A stretch of DNA of 64,000 nt from Tolypeutes matacus (lineage: Eukaryota > Chordata > Mammalia > Cingulata > Chlamyphoridae), in assembly GCA_026826555.1 (NCBI GenBank), contig JAKSZT010054215.1, positions 21,667,295 through 21,731,294 on the forward strand. The letters are read 5' to 3'. This document shows, one piece after another, positions 1 through 10,932 of this stretch. Made by a program: the position numbers and the translations under genes. The first letter of the stretch is position 1. Each line of letters opens with the position of its first letter. The notes beneath the pieces were generated by a model. That model was given only the letters and a program-made list of their open reading frames with translations, ran no database searches and was not told the origin of the DNA.

Positions 1-604
1 GAATTAAAAGAAGGAATTTTCTCTCATTGCCAGAGAAGGGGAGATAGGAGCTCTCTGTCCCTGGTTCAGGGGAGAAGGATGGCGTCTTTCACTGCCAAGG
101 AGTGGGACAGAGTGGGAGCCTCTCTTCATATGAATGTGGTGATGGAGGAGGAGGAATCCCTTCTTACCGAAGAGTGGGGTGGGAGGAAATAATTCCCTCC
201 TAGAGGCAGAATATGGCTGCAACTCAAACACTTCTCCACAGCAGGGCCGTCACCCTAGCCCAGACTGCCGTGGTTTCCCACCCAGCCTGCTCTAACAGCC
301 TCCCAGCTGGCCGCCCACCTCCACGCCTGCCTCCTCCCACCCAGCTTCCACAGAGCAGCCCCCGCGAACGTCCTAAAACGGAGATCTGCCCCATCCCTGC
401 AGAGGATCCCCACCCCCCTGCTGCAGGAGGATGCTCAAACTCCACCACGTGGCTGCCAAGGCTGGTGGTGACCCGCGCCTGCTGGCTTCCTCGGCCTCTT
501 CTCTCACCTAAAGGGAAGCGTCGCGAAGGTCCTCTCTGGCTGCTGGGCCTCTGCCCCTGCTGGTCCTTCTGACGGAGCACGCTCCTCCTCACTCCCACCC
601 ACCC

Positions 605-685
605 TGGGTAGAGTGATTTGTTTAACATCTGTCTCCCCCACTACATTGTAAGTCCCACGAAGGCAGGGCCGCATCTTTCTCCGCC
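605..685 (+). repeat. L2 LINE 3'-end fragment
   Basis: The stretch resembles the last part of L2, where a run of pyrimidines is followed by an 'actagaatgtaag...gagggcaggg' type block. Here it reads 'cccccactacattgtaag' and then 'gaaggcaggg'. No coding capacity remains. The rest of 1-810 shows no other repeat I can name, and its ORFs are short and without recognisable domains. Confidence 0.55.
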
Positions 686-811
686 AGCTGTGGCGGGTAA
701 GAAGGTGGAGCTGAAGTGCAGGACTGTGTTGCCCAAAGACAGCTGTTGGCCCTCACTTTTGTTTATGGGAGGTGGTTGGTGCTCACGGGAAAAGTTACTT
801 GTTAAAACATA

Positions 812-1425
812 GTGCCCGAGTTCCTCAAAAGTTAAACATAGAGTTACCATATGACCCAACAATTCCACTCCCAGGTATATGTCCAAGAAAATGAAAAGCC
901 CACGTCCACACAAAACTTGTCCGCCAATGTGGTGGACAGCAGCATTGTTCACGATAGCCCAAAGGTGGAAACAGCTCGGCTGTCTGTCAATAGCCGAATG
1001 GACAAGCAAATTGTGGTCTATGCAGTGAATGGAATTGTATTCAGCCATAAAAAGGAATGAAGTTCTGATACATGTTACAGTGTGGTTGAACCCTGAAAAT
1101 ATGTTAAGTGAAATAAGGCAGACACAAAAAGGCAAATATTATATGATTCCACTTATATGAAATATCTAGAATAGGCAAATTAATAGAGACAGAAAGTAGA
1201 TTAGAGGTTACCAGGGGCTTGGCGGGGAGGGAAACGGAAAGTTATTGCTTAATGGGTACAGAGTTTTTATTTTGGGTGATGAAAAAATTTTGGAAATGGA
1301 TAGTGGTGATGGTTATGCAACAATGTGAAAGCAATTAAAGCCATTGAGGTATTTGCTTAAAAATGATTAAAACGGCAAATTCGATGTTATATATATTTTA
1401 CCATAATAAAAAATTTTTAAAGGAT
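812..1425 (+). mobile_element. L1M LINE 3' end
   Basis: This matches the 3' end of an old mammalian L1: the 'gttcctcaaaa' block, then 'accatatgacccaacaattc', then the region corresponding to the ORF2 C-terminus ('cagccataaaaaggaatgaa'). The usual 3' UTR landmarks follow ('ttaccaggggcttgg', 'gatagtggtgatggtt'), with an A-rich end near 1410-1425. It is heavily mutated and non-coding. A similar L1M tail lies at 32,835-33,290. Confidence 0.85.
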
Positions 1426-2584
1426 ATAGGAAAGAATGCCATGGAAGGGGTATCAACAACAATGATCACAATAATCAAAACATTTTGAATTTACTCCTAA
1501 ATTCAGAGCAATTAAGGTCTTTGAATTGAAAGTTTTAAAGCCTTTCCTACCTTCTGGGTCAGTAAGGGAAAGAGAGGAAATAGGAAACAGATCTCAGCCA
1601 CAAATGGCAGGTAGTATTGGGGCAGGATTGGTCTAGTCAAGTGACTGGATCACAGAGCCTTTGAAAACCCGAGGAAAACAAAGGGCCACCTCCTCAGAAA
1701 AAATGTGTGTGCACATACATGCAAAATTGTGTCCAATTTCAAGGAGTTAATGGGCCTAAGAATTCTTATTCTAAGCTCTTCAATTTTGCCACAAATCTAA
1801 TACGATAAGTCTACTTAACAACTGATCAATAATTGTGAATGATGGGTTAGGAGAGGGAAAAGGAAGGGAACCTGGATTATCCGTACACAAAGATTAGTAG
1901 ATTCTATAATATTTAATTAATTTCAATGATTATTAAAATCTAATTAACTAGACACATGTATACAGGATGAAAAAGAAAGGTTGATCAGATAGGTATATCA
2001 CATCCTATATAAAGAAAAATAAACTATCCTATTACAACAGAATTGAAATTCATTCTCTGCCTTGTAAATGGGTTCTAGGTATGGAAGGCTAACTAGGCCT
2101 ATGTTAAACTAGGACATATAAATTAGTTAACTGTTCTTTTTTTATTTTTCCATGTTTCCAAGCTTTTACAATGAACATGTTTTATTTTTGCAATCAGAAA
2201 AACAATATAACAAATACTTTCTTTTAGAAAAAGAGAGACTCGAGTTTCCTTGAGTGTAATTTTTTAAAGTCATTAAAGTTGAAAAAATTCCATTTGGCAC
2301 TGCAAAGATTTTATTTAATCCTACCTCTCATTTGAGCAATGCCATAAACTTCACTTTTAATGTAGTATGTTTATCTTTGGCTAGAAGACTGAGGAAAACA
2401 GTGAGAAGGACAGGTGTCCTTTATTTGCACTTAACCTCATAAATGTTAACTTATTCTTGGCCACCTGTTATTAGCAACACCTGCAAGATGGCTTGGGGCT
2501 AACAAAAGAGGCATTCAGGAACAGAAAACCACAGTTACACAATTCAAAGTCAGGGCTGCATCTTTTGGTGAGCCCATTCACATA
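1426..2584. other. AT-rich DNA with no recognised feature
   Basis: No exon, RNA gene or confidently nameable repeat is visible. The stretch is AT-rich with only very short ORFs. Confidence 0.5.
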
Positions 2585-2850
2585 GCTGTGGATTATTTTC
2601 TTTTTTCTGAACTGTTAATACATTCACATAGTTCATGAATTGAAAAATATAAGATGGTATGCAGCAAAACTATCCAGTCCAGTCTTTATCTCCCCATTAT
2701 TAGCTTCAGGTATATCCTCCCAGAATTTCTTTAGGCAAAAATAAGCACATATGACTTCATATGTATTTTAAGCTATGGATTATTTAAAGAACACTGTATC
2801 TACTGGAAATGGTCTTTCTTCCAGGATTCTTTTCTTTTGGTGTTTGAGAA
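2585..2850 (-). repeat. L1M-type 3' UTR fragment (tentative)
   Basis: The order 'cacatagttcatgaattgaaaa', 'aactatccagtccagtctttatc', 'ggtatatcctcccagaattt' is like the antisense 3' UTR of old L1M elements, in which a CTCCC-rich block precedes 'tatccttccagagat'. A related fragment is at 33,490-33,980. The subfamily is not resolved. Confidence 0.45.
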
Positions 2851-3799
2851 AATAACATAGTGAACCTTATATATCTAAAATTTCTAGCGATATTAGAGAA
2901 GCTTGCCTACTAACTAGTGCTGGACTAGGAATCAATAGATGTTCCATTAGTTTAAAATATAACCCAGCACTCTATTTCCTTGTATTTCAGCTTAAATTGA
3001 GAATATGCATCTGTGACAGTAAAGGTCAAGTGGAGACATGGATGAGGCCCTGCTCCAAAAATTACAAGCTCCTGGGTAAAAAGATGTTAATGATTTCCTT
3101 AGTGTGGACCATGGCCTTTTGAACAGATCTACTGCTAAACTTCCTTTGATGATAAATGAACAGCCTTAAAATTGAGGCACAAATCTGTTAAAATAGATTT
3201 ACAAATCAGAACACTGCTATCAGTTATAATCTCTATAATGGCCTCATCAACTCAACCTTCTTTTATTGCTTCTAAGTCTCACTATCATTAGACAAAGTTT
3301 ACTGGGCATCTATAATGTGCTCTCTACTATAGAGTGAGATGACCAAGTTGGGAGAGACCTCTGGGCGTGCGTAATGTCTGAAAAGTCTGTCAGTAACCAG
3401 CCGTAGCAGAGGCCTATGGGAAATTGCTAAGGAAGTGATAGAGCTCTGCCTTCTTTCCTTCAATAGATCTGAAAAGACTAGTTTAGCTGAATAGGCTCTC
3501 ACAGCAATGTTTTGCAAAAATTAACATTAATTTGTAGGTTCCATTTTAAAAAGTCGAACACAGTGTCTTTAATCAATGGAAAACATTTGCCTCATTTGCT
3601 TTATAATTCCATGTCTCTGTGTTTATTATATATAATAAATATATTTTTTTCTGAATACTTAAGACTAAGTTGCAAACACTGTGCCCTTTAAGCTCTAAAT
3701 GATTGGGTATTTATTTCCTAAGAACAAAGACATTCATTTATATAACCACAGTAAAACAAAATCAGGGAATTTTAACTTTGAAAATTTTACCAATTGTCT

Positions 3800-4080
3800 C
3801 AGTAACATCCTTCATAGGAATTTTTGTTTTTCTGGTATGGATGCAAATTCAGGATCACTCGTTGCACTTAGCTTTCAAGCCTCTTTAGTTTTCTTTAAAA
3901 TGGAAGAGTTCCTCAGCCTTTCTTTGTTTTCCACGATATTGGCACATTTGAAGAATACAGTCAGTTATTTTATAAAATGTCTCTCAATTTGTGTTTGTCT
4001 GCTGTTTCCTCATGATTAGGTTTGAGGGGAATACTACCTAAGTGATGTGTCCTTTTTGGTCATTTAAATTTACCATTCTA
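3800..4080. repeat. L1M-like fragment (tentative)
   Basis: The blocks 'cctcagcctttctttg', 'cagttattttataaaatgtc', 'tttcctcatgattaggtt' and 'actacctaagtgatgtgtcc' recall a 3'-region block of old L1M elements. Orientation is not certain. Nothing was recognised in 2,851-3,799, which carries only short random ORFs. Confidence 0.45.
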
Positions 4081-4224
4081 TTTGTGGTTACCTTAGAGAG
4101 TAAACATGGATTCTTACGTATCAAAACTAAAACTACCCTGTTTTGGATCAGGTACATTGATGATGAAGCTGTAGAAAGAAGCATGAAAGTGTTACATCCT
4201 GGGATGCTTTAAAATTCTTCTTTA

Positions 4225-4430
4225 AACCAAGGATCAGCAAACTATGATGTAAGGACCCAATCCAGCCCACTGTCTGTTTTTGTAAATAAAGTTTTATTGG
4301 AACACAGCCACATTCATTCATTTTGTACATCTATAACTGCTTGTGTACTACAATAGCAGACCAGGGTAGTTCCAACAGAGACTATATGTATTTCAAGGCT
4401 TAAAACATTTACTATCTGGCCCAGACAAGG
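4225..4430. mobile_element. Non-autonomous DNA transposon fossil
   Basis: The fragment contains the widespread mammalian motif 'aaataaagttttattggaac' followed by 'acagccacattcattcattt', with 'ggatcagcaaactatg' at one side and 'atttactatctggccc' at the other. This is a well-known short non-autonomous repeat, probably of DNA-transposon type. I cannot give the exact family name with confidence. It has no coding capacity. Confidence 0.6.
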
Positions 4431-4464
4431 GCATAAAACATGTATGTTTTAAACCATTTTTTTT

Positions 4465-5440
4465 TGCACTCTTCTCTATGGATGATATTGTCAAAAGAAA
4501 CAGAGTCACCAATATTATCAAAGCAGCAAGTTTATTGAAAAAGAAGCAGCTCCAGCAGGGAGATCTCAAACCAGGAAAGTGGGAGTCAGAGTCTCTAGAT
4601 GGCAAGCAGTTATAAAGGCAGTTAGGACATTTCCAAGTGGGAAGTTACAATGATTGGTTGACATTTAAATTCTTCATTATGTAGGAGGGTCTTACAAGCA
4701 GGGAACAGATATACATCATTAGTATAGTATACTTGTCCATTTTTAAAAGGCTATCCTTCCTGGACCGAGAGCAACTTAACACTAAGTGTTCCTGAAATTG
4801 CAGCTTTGTTGAGAATGCTCCGTTTTCTCAAAAAGTCCCATCCTTGGTCAGATTTTATCTTCTGGAAAGTCCTTGCCATATCTTGGAAAGGGCTTGTTCT
4901 GGCAAATCTCCAAAGAAAAATGAATAGGATTAGCTCCTTATCTGGTTAATATTTCTCTATTGACTTTATAAGCTTTGAGGATCCTCTATAAGAGACTTAC
5001 TCAAGGATTATTTGGTGTAGTTAACTACAACCCACTCATGCTGGTCACATAGAGGGTGATATGTCCTAAAGAAATGGGGATCCCAAGGGAACCAGTTGAG
5101 TCTCATAGGATTGAGAAGAACAACTCCAGGCAGTTTCTCTCTCTCTCCCTCTCCCTCTCTCTCTCTCTCCCCCTCACCCCTTCCCTAACATCTCATCTTT
5201 GCTGCTATATCAAAAATAACCCCATGTCTTGTTGAACTTCTAGTCTGTTCCTTTACAGATAACTATTCAATCCCTATGTATCAACTCCAAATTCTTGGGA
5301 GAGAATCCACTTGTACCAATTCCGGTGTATGTTCACCCCCTGGTCCTGTTTGTAGTAATTGGTAGGTAGGACAGCTCCCTTGGGCCTGTGCGAAGGCAGC
5401 ATTTCTAAGAATGGACTGGATGGGGAGCAATGATTTTGCA
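4465..5440 (-). repeat. Possible LTR/ERV-derived sequence, minus orientation
   Basis: Read on the minus strand, the left part has an LTR-like order. A TATA-like TTTATAA lies near 4,610-4,620, an AATAAA next to CTTGCTGCTTTG near 4,525-4,540, and a short U5-like stretch then ends near 4,465. The right part (about 4,900-5,440) is mixed unique or LTR-like sequence and includes the CT-rich tract at 5,134-5,170. I could not define termini or a target duplication, so this is a weak call. No gag, pol or env reading frame is visible. Confidence 0.35.
5134..5170. repeat. (CT)n microsatellite
   Basis: A polypyrimidine tract dominated by CT dinucleotides with CCCT interruptions. Confidence 0.85.
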
Positions 5441-5448
5441 TATCTAAC

Positions 5449-6066
5449 TGTATTAGTCAGCCAAAGGGGTGCTGATGCAAAAATACCAGAAATCGGTTGG
5501 TTTTTATAAAGGGTATTTATTTGGGGTAGAAGTCCACAGTTACCAGGCCATAAAGCATAAGTTTCTTCCTTCACCAAAGTCTGTTGCTACGTGTTGGAGC
5601 AAGACAGCTGCCGACGTTTGCCAGGGTTCAGGCTTCTTGGCTTCCTCTCTTCCTGGGGCTCCGTTTCTCTCCGGGCTCAGCTCCTCTGTTTCCTCCACAA
5701 GGTCAGCTGTAGACTAGGAGGCTCTCTAGGCTTTGCTTCTCTCCACAAGGCCAGCTGTAGACTCTCAGGAGAACAGCTCATCTCTTTTCCCGGGGCCGTC
5801 TCTCCTTCCTCATGACCAAGCTCTTTCACTTCCTGGGGCTCCATCTCAAGATTCCAACACCAGAACTTCAACTCAAAACACTTGCCATGTCTTTTTATCT
5901 TTGAGACCCCACCCACCAAGGGGTGGAGCTCAACGCCCTTCTGAGGTGGCCCAGTCAATGCCCTAATCATAACTTAATCATGCCCAGATGAACAGATCAG
6001 TTTACAAGCATAATCCAATATCTGTTTTTGGAATTCATAACTATATCAAACTGCCAAACTGCTGCA
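5449..6066 (-). mobile_element. Solo LTR, MaLR/ERVL-like, with exact 5-bp TSD
   Basis: On the minus strand this 618-bp element begins TG, ends CA ('GGCTGACTAATACA', very like the 3' end of MaLR LTRs) and has an AATAAA about 75 bp before its 3' end. The flanks are identical: CTAAC at 5,444-5,448 and at 6,067-6,071. Together these define a complete solo LTR. Short internal tandem similarity ('cacaaggYcagctgtagac') occurs at about 5,696 and 5,744. The beginning of a second copy is at the window edge (63,978). No internal proviral sequence flanks it. The family appears specific to the armadillo lineage, which is an inference from my not recognising it elsewhere. Confidence 0.85.
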
Positions 6067-6071
6067 CTAAC

Positions 6072-7165
6072 TAAATAAGAAAGGAACTAGGCTAGGCATA
6101 GGGGACAAGTTAGGAAGGTAGGGAGTAAGAGGTAGAGGTTAAAAGGTATTGCTGGATCCTTTAAAGTATGTGAAAGGACTAATTTGTACCCTGAATTGAA
6201 AGTGTTTATAAATACTTTCAAGCACTTAAAATAGAAAGCTAAATTTGGGGGCAGGATGAAAAAGAATGGTTAATGGAGGTAGAAAATGTGAGCAAGCAAA
6301 CCAGTAGAACAATGAGGAGAAAGGCAAAAACCAGCAAAGGCATTGAAGAAAAGCCTTTGAAGAAGATTGATTTGCAAATGAGCAGATGAGAGTCTATGTA
6401 TTTAAATAATTTTTGTTACCATCAAAATAGCAGCCCTGGGAGGCCGTGCATTTATTATAGACATACTGCCTCAATGCAAATCAGCCTGTGTTGACCTCCT
6501 ACTGCAGGCAGCACTCTGGTCTTTTCAACAGTTAAAGCAGAAGTCAGCGAAAATGTCTGGGACTTTGAGATGCAAATGTGTTACCTGGGCCGCCACAGCC
6601 CTGCAGTGGGTGGGTGTGGCTCGCTGTCTCTGCCGCCCTTGGTTGTCATTTCCCTGGCAGCTCAATCGTGTCTTTTAGGGCTCACTGGTGTGTATCTCAC
6701 CAGGACTTCCCAGGGGAGATACAACATCCTTTCCTCCATACGTCCTCCAAATACTACCCACATAAAACCAAGGTGGTTGTGGCCTCTGTCGTATTGGGGG
6801 TGGGGTGGGGTATGTTGCCTTGGTGGGTACGACACAGGGCTGCAGGACAAACAGCTCAAGTCTGAACAATGGACCATCCTCCAGTCCTTGGGTCCAGGTG
6901 GACTTTCCACCACGGTGCTCTGACCAGCACCCCTCTCCCCTCCAGTCTCATCCCTCACTTCTGGGTCGCCTTCCCTGGACCTCTTCCCCAACTCAGCTGC
7001 CCTTTGAAAGCTCACCCTCCCTTCTCACCCACTTCTGCCCTGGTGAGGGGAAAAGGACTGCAGAAAGTCCACTTTCCCCACTAAAATAATTCATGCCCTG
7101 CCTCTCAGAAGGCTTAAGGTCATAAATAACAATGCTTTGCTTTCCATCATCATTTAACACCTGTA
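6072..7165. other. Stretch without a recognised gene or repeat
   Basis: Contains modest ORFs on both strands (about 120 codons at 6,570-6,923 and 6,662-7,015) that overlap in antisense. They have no recognisable domain and biased low-complexity composition, so they look like chance ORFs. No repeat was named. Confidence 0.45.
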
Positions 7166-7320
7166 ATGATTTTGATAACCTCTTTGCAGGTGTGAGGACT
7201 GAAGCTTAGACAGGTTAGGCAGCACTTCCAAAGCCAAACAGAGAGTAGGTGGCAGCCAGGCTAATCCAAGCCCCGGACTCCAGAACCAGTGCTCCTTGCC
7301 ACTAGGCCGTGCTGCTTTAT
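7166..7320 (-). repeat. MIR SINE fragment
   Basis: Antisense MIR signature: 'gtgaggactgaagcttagac' followed by a degenerate core, 'cagccaggctaatccaagcc' and 'agaaccagtgctccttgcca', with the tRNA-like head degraded at the right. Confidence 0.7.
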
Positions 7321-7488
7321 GTCGGAAACTGTGTCTTAAGCGTGTTCTTTAGCCACGTCACTGTTAGTCACAGCTACTTTGATCCAATGCAGTCGTCTCC
7401 CTAACTTGATAGACCTGGCTCACACTTGTGTTTTCTTAACATTTGTATTTTTTCCAACATAAAATAATAGACAAATATAGATATTCAT

Positions 7489-8465
7489 TGTACCGGGTTG
7501 AATAGTGCCCTTCCCTTCTCCCCATTCGTGTCCACCTGGAAACTCAGAATGTGACCTTATTTGGAAATGGGGTTTTTGCAAGTATAATTAGTTAAATTAA
7601 GATGAGATCACACTGAAGTCAGGGGATGATGGATTCCTCTAGGTTCTTGGCTATGTTACATAAAAGAATTTAAGAGCATGTCGGTTTAGTTAGGCCAGTA
7701 GTTAACTGAGAAACGGGACTAGAGAACAGGATTATGCACCTGACGTGCAGGTGCCGGCTCCTCTAAGCAGAGAGCGTGTTTTGGGCTTGCTGGGCTACCT
7801 TTATTAAGCTCCCATTCACTCCTCCCTTTCCTAATGTTGGGGAGGGGCTCCGGCTGTGTGTGCTCTGACTGGTCACCCAGCCCGTTACTTCCCCAGGGGG
7901 TAATGGTGAGGCCCCTTGAGGGTATCCGGGGCTTCCCTTGACCCCGAAGGAGATCTCGTTCCAATCTCATTCCAAATGGGATTCTCATGGCAGGGTCTGG
8001 CGGGGTCCTTCCAGCAGACTTCTTGGTGGCAGTCTTTCCCTCAGGGGTTTCCAGGTGGGTTCCAGGGCCACGCACGTGTTTTGCAGCCATGGTTTTCTAC
8101 CAGGTCTTAGACTCGTCTTCCCTTTTCCTAAACTAACCTGCCTCAGTACTGGATTAAGGTGGGCCCAGATCCAATGGCTGGTGTCTGTGTGAAAAGAGGA
8201 AAGTTTAGACAGAGACATGGAGACACACAAAGGAGAAGGCCATGGGATGACAGGGGCAAGGCCGGCACGATGCCACTACAGCCAGGAAGCACCAGGGATT
8301 GCCGGTGAGCTCCAGAGGCTGGAAGGAGTCTCCAGAAGGAACCCACGCAGCCAAAAGCTTGGTTTTGGACTGCTGGTCTTCTGAACCGTGAGAGAATACA
8401 TTTCTGTTATTTTAAGCCACCCGACTTGAGGTACTTTGGTATGGCAACTCTAGGAAACCAATATG
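7489..8465 (+). mobile_element. MLT1-type MaLR LTR, split by a younger LTR
   Basis: The left half (7,489-about 7,630) carries 'gtgaccttatttggaaatgg' and 'aagatgagatcacactg', typical of MLT1/MST LTRs. The right half (about 8,146-8,465) carries 'aggtgggcccagatccaatg', 'gacagagacatggagacaca' and 'gtgagagaatacatttctgt', then 'taagccacccgacttg'. The flanks TTCAT (7,484-7,488) and CTCAT (8,466-8,470) are a plausible one-mismatch target duplication. About 515 bp of foreign sequence interrupts it. Confidence 0.85.
7631..8145 (-). mobile_element. Insertion in the MLT1 LTR: lineage-specific LTR-like repeat, copy 1
   Basis: This block has no place in the MLT1 consensus and recurs as 22,389-22,884. Both copies share 'ggattcctctag' at the left, 'aaagaatt.aagancatg' and 'gttaggccagtagtt' inside, 'atccggggctt', 'ggtctttccctcagggg'-like text, and 'aaactarcctgc' at the right. 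On the minus strand it has an AATAAA (near 7,800) about 170 bp before its end, which fits an LTR read in that direction. A 123-codon minus ORF (7,719-8,090) resembles no known protein. Exact termini and target duplication could not be fixed. Confidence 0.6.
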
Positions 8466-8504
8466 CTCATTAAGGGAAAATTGAAAATTAACAGTTAAAA
8501 AAAA

Positions 8505-8800
8505 AAAAGAGCCACAGATAAGTCCACCTGTGATCACAGCCACCATTGACATTTTGATATGCTTCCTTCCAGTCATTTTGTGCTCTACACAACGTGTTAT
8601 ATGTAATCATATCATACATACTACTTTGTTTCCCGATTTTTGCTTAGTGTTGTAAGCATTCATCCAGGCTAATATATAATTTTTATAAACAGAATTTCAA
8701 TTGTTATATAATATTTCATCAGGAGGATGTACCTCATTTACTTGATGATGATTTATTCATTTATTCCCGGGTTCCAGTTGATTTAATTAGCATGTGTAAA
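8505..8800 (-). repeat. L1M LINE fragment (antisense)
   Basis: After a poly-A stretch, text such as 'caccattgacattttgatat', 'cttccttccagtcattttgt' and 'gtaagcattcatccaggc' follows the order of an antisense old L1 3' UTR. It probably belongs with the piece at 9,345-9,560, separated by a MIR and an L2 fragment. Confidence 0.55.
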
Positions 8801-8879
8801 GCACTGTGTGTACATCCTGGCACATGGAAAGTGTTTTTATTTGCTTATTGGAGAAGCAGCCAGGAGCAGAGAGAAGGAA

Positions 8880-9075
8880 GCAACACTGACCAGTTTCCTT
8901 GCCTTACTCGATTTCTTACTAGCTTGTGACCTTGGCATAGAACACAACCTCTCTTCTGAAGTCTCCCCATCCATAAAATATATAAAAGGGGAAGAAGTGC
9001 CAATTTCATGGGGTTACTTTGAGAATCTGAAATAAGTTAATATCTCTATGACACTGGTTCATGGTAAGTACTATA
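8880..9075 (+). repeat. MIR SINE
   Basis: Degenerate MIR order: 'actagcttgtgaccttggca', then 'ctctcttctgaagtctcccc' followed by 'atccataaaat', then 'atggggttactttgagaatc' and 'gttaatatctctatgacact'. Confidence 0.65.
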
Positions 9076-9099
9076 TAAGTACTTGTCAAATTAAAAATT

Positions 9100-9200
9100 A
9101 TATGAATGAAATTTATTTAGAACATATACTATGTTCTTGGTTCTTTGGAAGATACTAATATAAATAAGACAATCTTTATACCCTCAAAGAGTCAATTGAA
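9100..9200 (-). repeat. L2 LINE fragment (antisense)
   Basis: A short stretch with the 'tatgttcttggttctttgga ... aataagacaatctttatacc ctcaaagag' order of antisense L2 3' ends. Confidence 0.45.
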
Positions 9201-9344
9201 CCACAACAAAAAGTGCATGCAACAAACCATAACAGTTTACTTCTGTTAATTTACATTATGGTAATTGAAATATATTCTGTAAACAATGGACTGGGTTTCC
9301 ATTTCCCTACATTAGATATTTTCTGCAGGAAACATCATTTTGAA

Positions 9345-9560
9345 TAAACATTTAGAAATATAGAATGCATACCCAGGAGTGGAATGAATCATTAAAAGGT
9401 CTGAACAGTTCTAAAGGCTTTGGGCATTTATATACTGGTAAGTCACTTTCCACAAAAGTTGTGCCAATTCACACCAACCGCAGCAGTGCGAAGGGTTCCT
9501 GTTCTCTGCATCTTGCTAGCACGGGAGGCAAATTTCTCTACCTTGATATGTGTTCTGTTT
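9345..9560 (-). repeat. L1M LINE fragment (antisense), continued
   Basis: 'catacccaggagtggaatga' and 'ttgtgccaattcacaccaac' followed by 'cgcagcagtgcgaagggttc' and 'tgcatcttgctagca' follow the antisense L1M 3' UTR order 'ggattgctgggtca...accaatttacactcccaccagcagtg'. Confidence 0.6.
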
Positions 9561-10078
9561 TGTGCTGAATTACTTTTGATGAGAGAGAGAGATTCCAAAC
9601 GTTAAAAGGTGAAAATTTCCCACAACTGAGCACAGGTCAAAGAATGTGTCACAGAGTCAGAAAACCAGCCCCAGAGAATTTCACCCCCGCTGCGAGCATA
9701 TGACCAGCATTGCTGGGACAGCAGCGCTCAGGGAGGACTCTTTATTCAGAGGACTCACTTTTCCTGTCCATGTTTTTTAAAAGAAGAAATCATATCGTCC
9801 ATGTGAGTTCTAAAGAAGATAATATATGCAAAACCCCTGGCACATAAAGGTCACATTGTTTAAAGGATCTCCAACCCCCAATGCTGAGCAGGCTTCCCAT
9901 CACCACCTGGCATGACAGCAGCCGTACCTGTGCCAGTAAGGTGTGCCATGAGATGTTGACAAAAAACGATCATGCTAGTCAATCTAGTTACTGCCGTCGG
10001 ATCATATTTAGATACCTCTAGCAAAAATCCAGAAAATCATGGAACCATCATGGAACAATCAATGACTCATTCTAAATA

Positions 10079-10569
10079 GCATCTGTGGTAGTTTGAGACC
10101 ATATGTACCCCAGAAATTCATGTTCTTGAAACTAGTCCATTCCTGGGGATGTGAACCTATTGATTAGATTGACCTAGGGTGGGTCTTAATTCTCTTACTG
10201 CAGTCCTTTAAAATTGGAGGGATACTAAATAGGAAGAGAGGGGACTGCAGATACACATACGAAGATAGGGGGCCGCAGAAGAGAGGAGCTCAGAGAACAA
10301 CCCCCAGAGGCTGAGAGAGAGGGTCCCGGAGGCCTGAGGCTGGAATCAGCGGAGCACGGAGGCACAGAGAGAGGCCCCGGAAGCTGAGAAGCGACGCTGC
10401 AGAAACCAGGAAGCTGAAAGCTATGAGACCCGGAGGAGCCTGATGCCTTGATTTGGACATTTTCACTGCCTCAGAACTGTAAGATTTCAAACTAATAAAT
10501 CCCCATTGTAAAATTCAACCCATTTCTAGTATATTGCCTCTGCAGCCTTTAACACACTAACACAGCATC
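10079..10569 (+). mobile_element. Solo LTR (10,084-10,564) with exact 5-bp TSD GCATC
   Basis: The LTR starts TGTGGTAGTTTGA and ends CACACTAACACA (TG...CA). It is 481 bp long, with an AATAAA near 10,495 placed as expected for the R region. GCATC occurs immediately before (10,079-10,083) and after (10,565-10,569). The 3' end resembles MaLR LTR ends ('CTAATACA'), so a MaLR/ERVL-type family is likely. No proviral coding sequence is next to it, so this is a recombined solo LTR. The inner part (10,230-10,440) is rich in gagga/ggcctg repeats. Confidence 0.88.
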
Positions 10570-10709
10570 AATGGCAGGACACACTTACAAGCAGGTATAC
10601 TCACAAAGCAAATTAGTATTATGTGCAAAAAGAAATAGTTCTATACATTTGCATATCTTCAGATAATTTTAAATTTAAAACCACTGTTTTATGCCTAAAC
10701 GCAGCTCTT

Positions 10710-10894
10710 TTGCAAACATTTTACTTAGAAATAATTACAGATTCACAAGAATTTGCAAAAAAAAAAAGTAAAAGGGAGGTACAATGTACCCTGCACTCAG
10801 CCTCTCCTAGCAGTAACATCTTGAATAACTATAACTCAATATCAAAAGCAGGAAATTGACATTGATATGATCCATGGAGCTTTTCAGATTACAC

Positions 10895-10932
<38 letters not shown>

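Noticed and set aside
4465..6066. Full endogenous retrovirus between two LTR-like segments
   Set aside because: The two segments are different families, spacing is too short, and no gag, pol or env reading frame is present.
7719..8090. 123-codon minus ORF
   Set aside because: Lies inside the LTR-like repeat. The second copy of the repeat does not keep the frame open.
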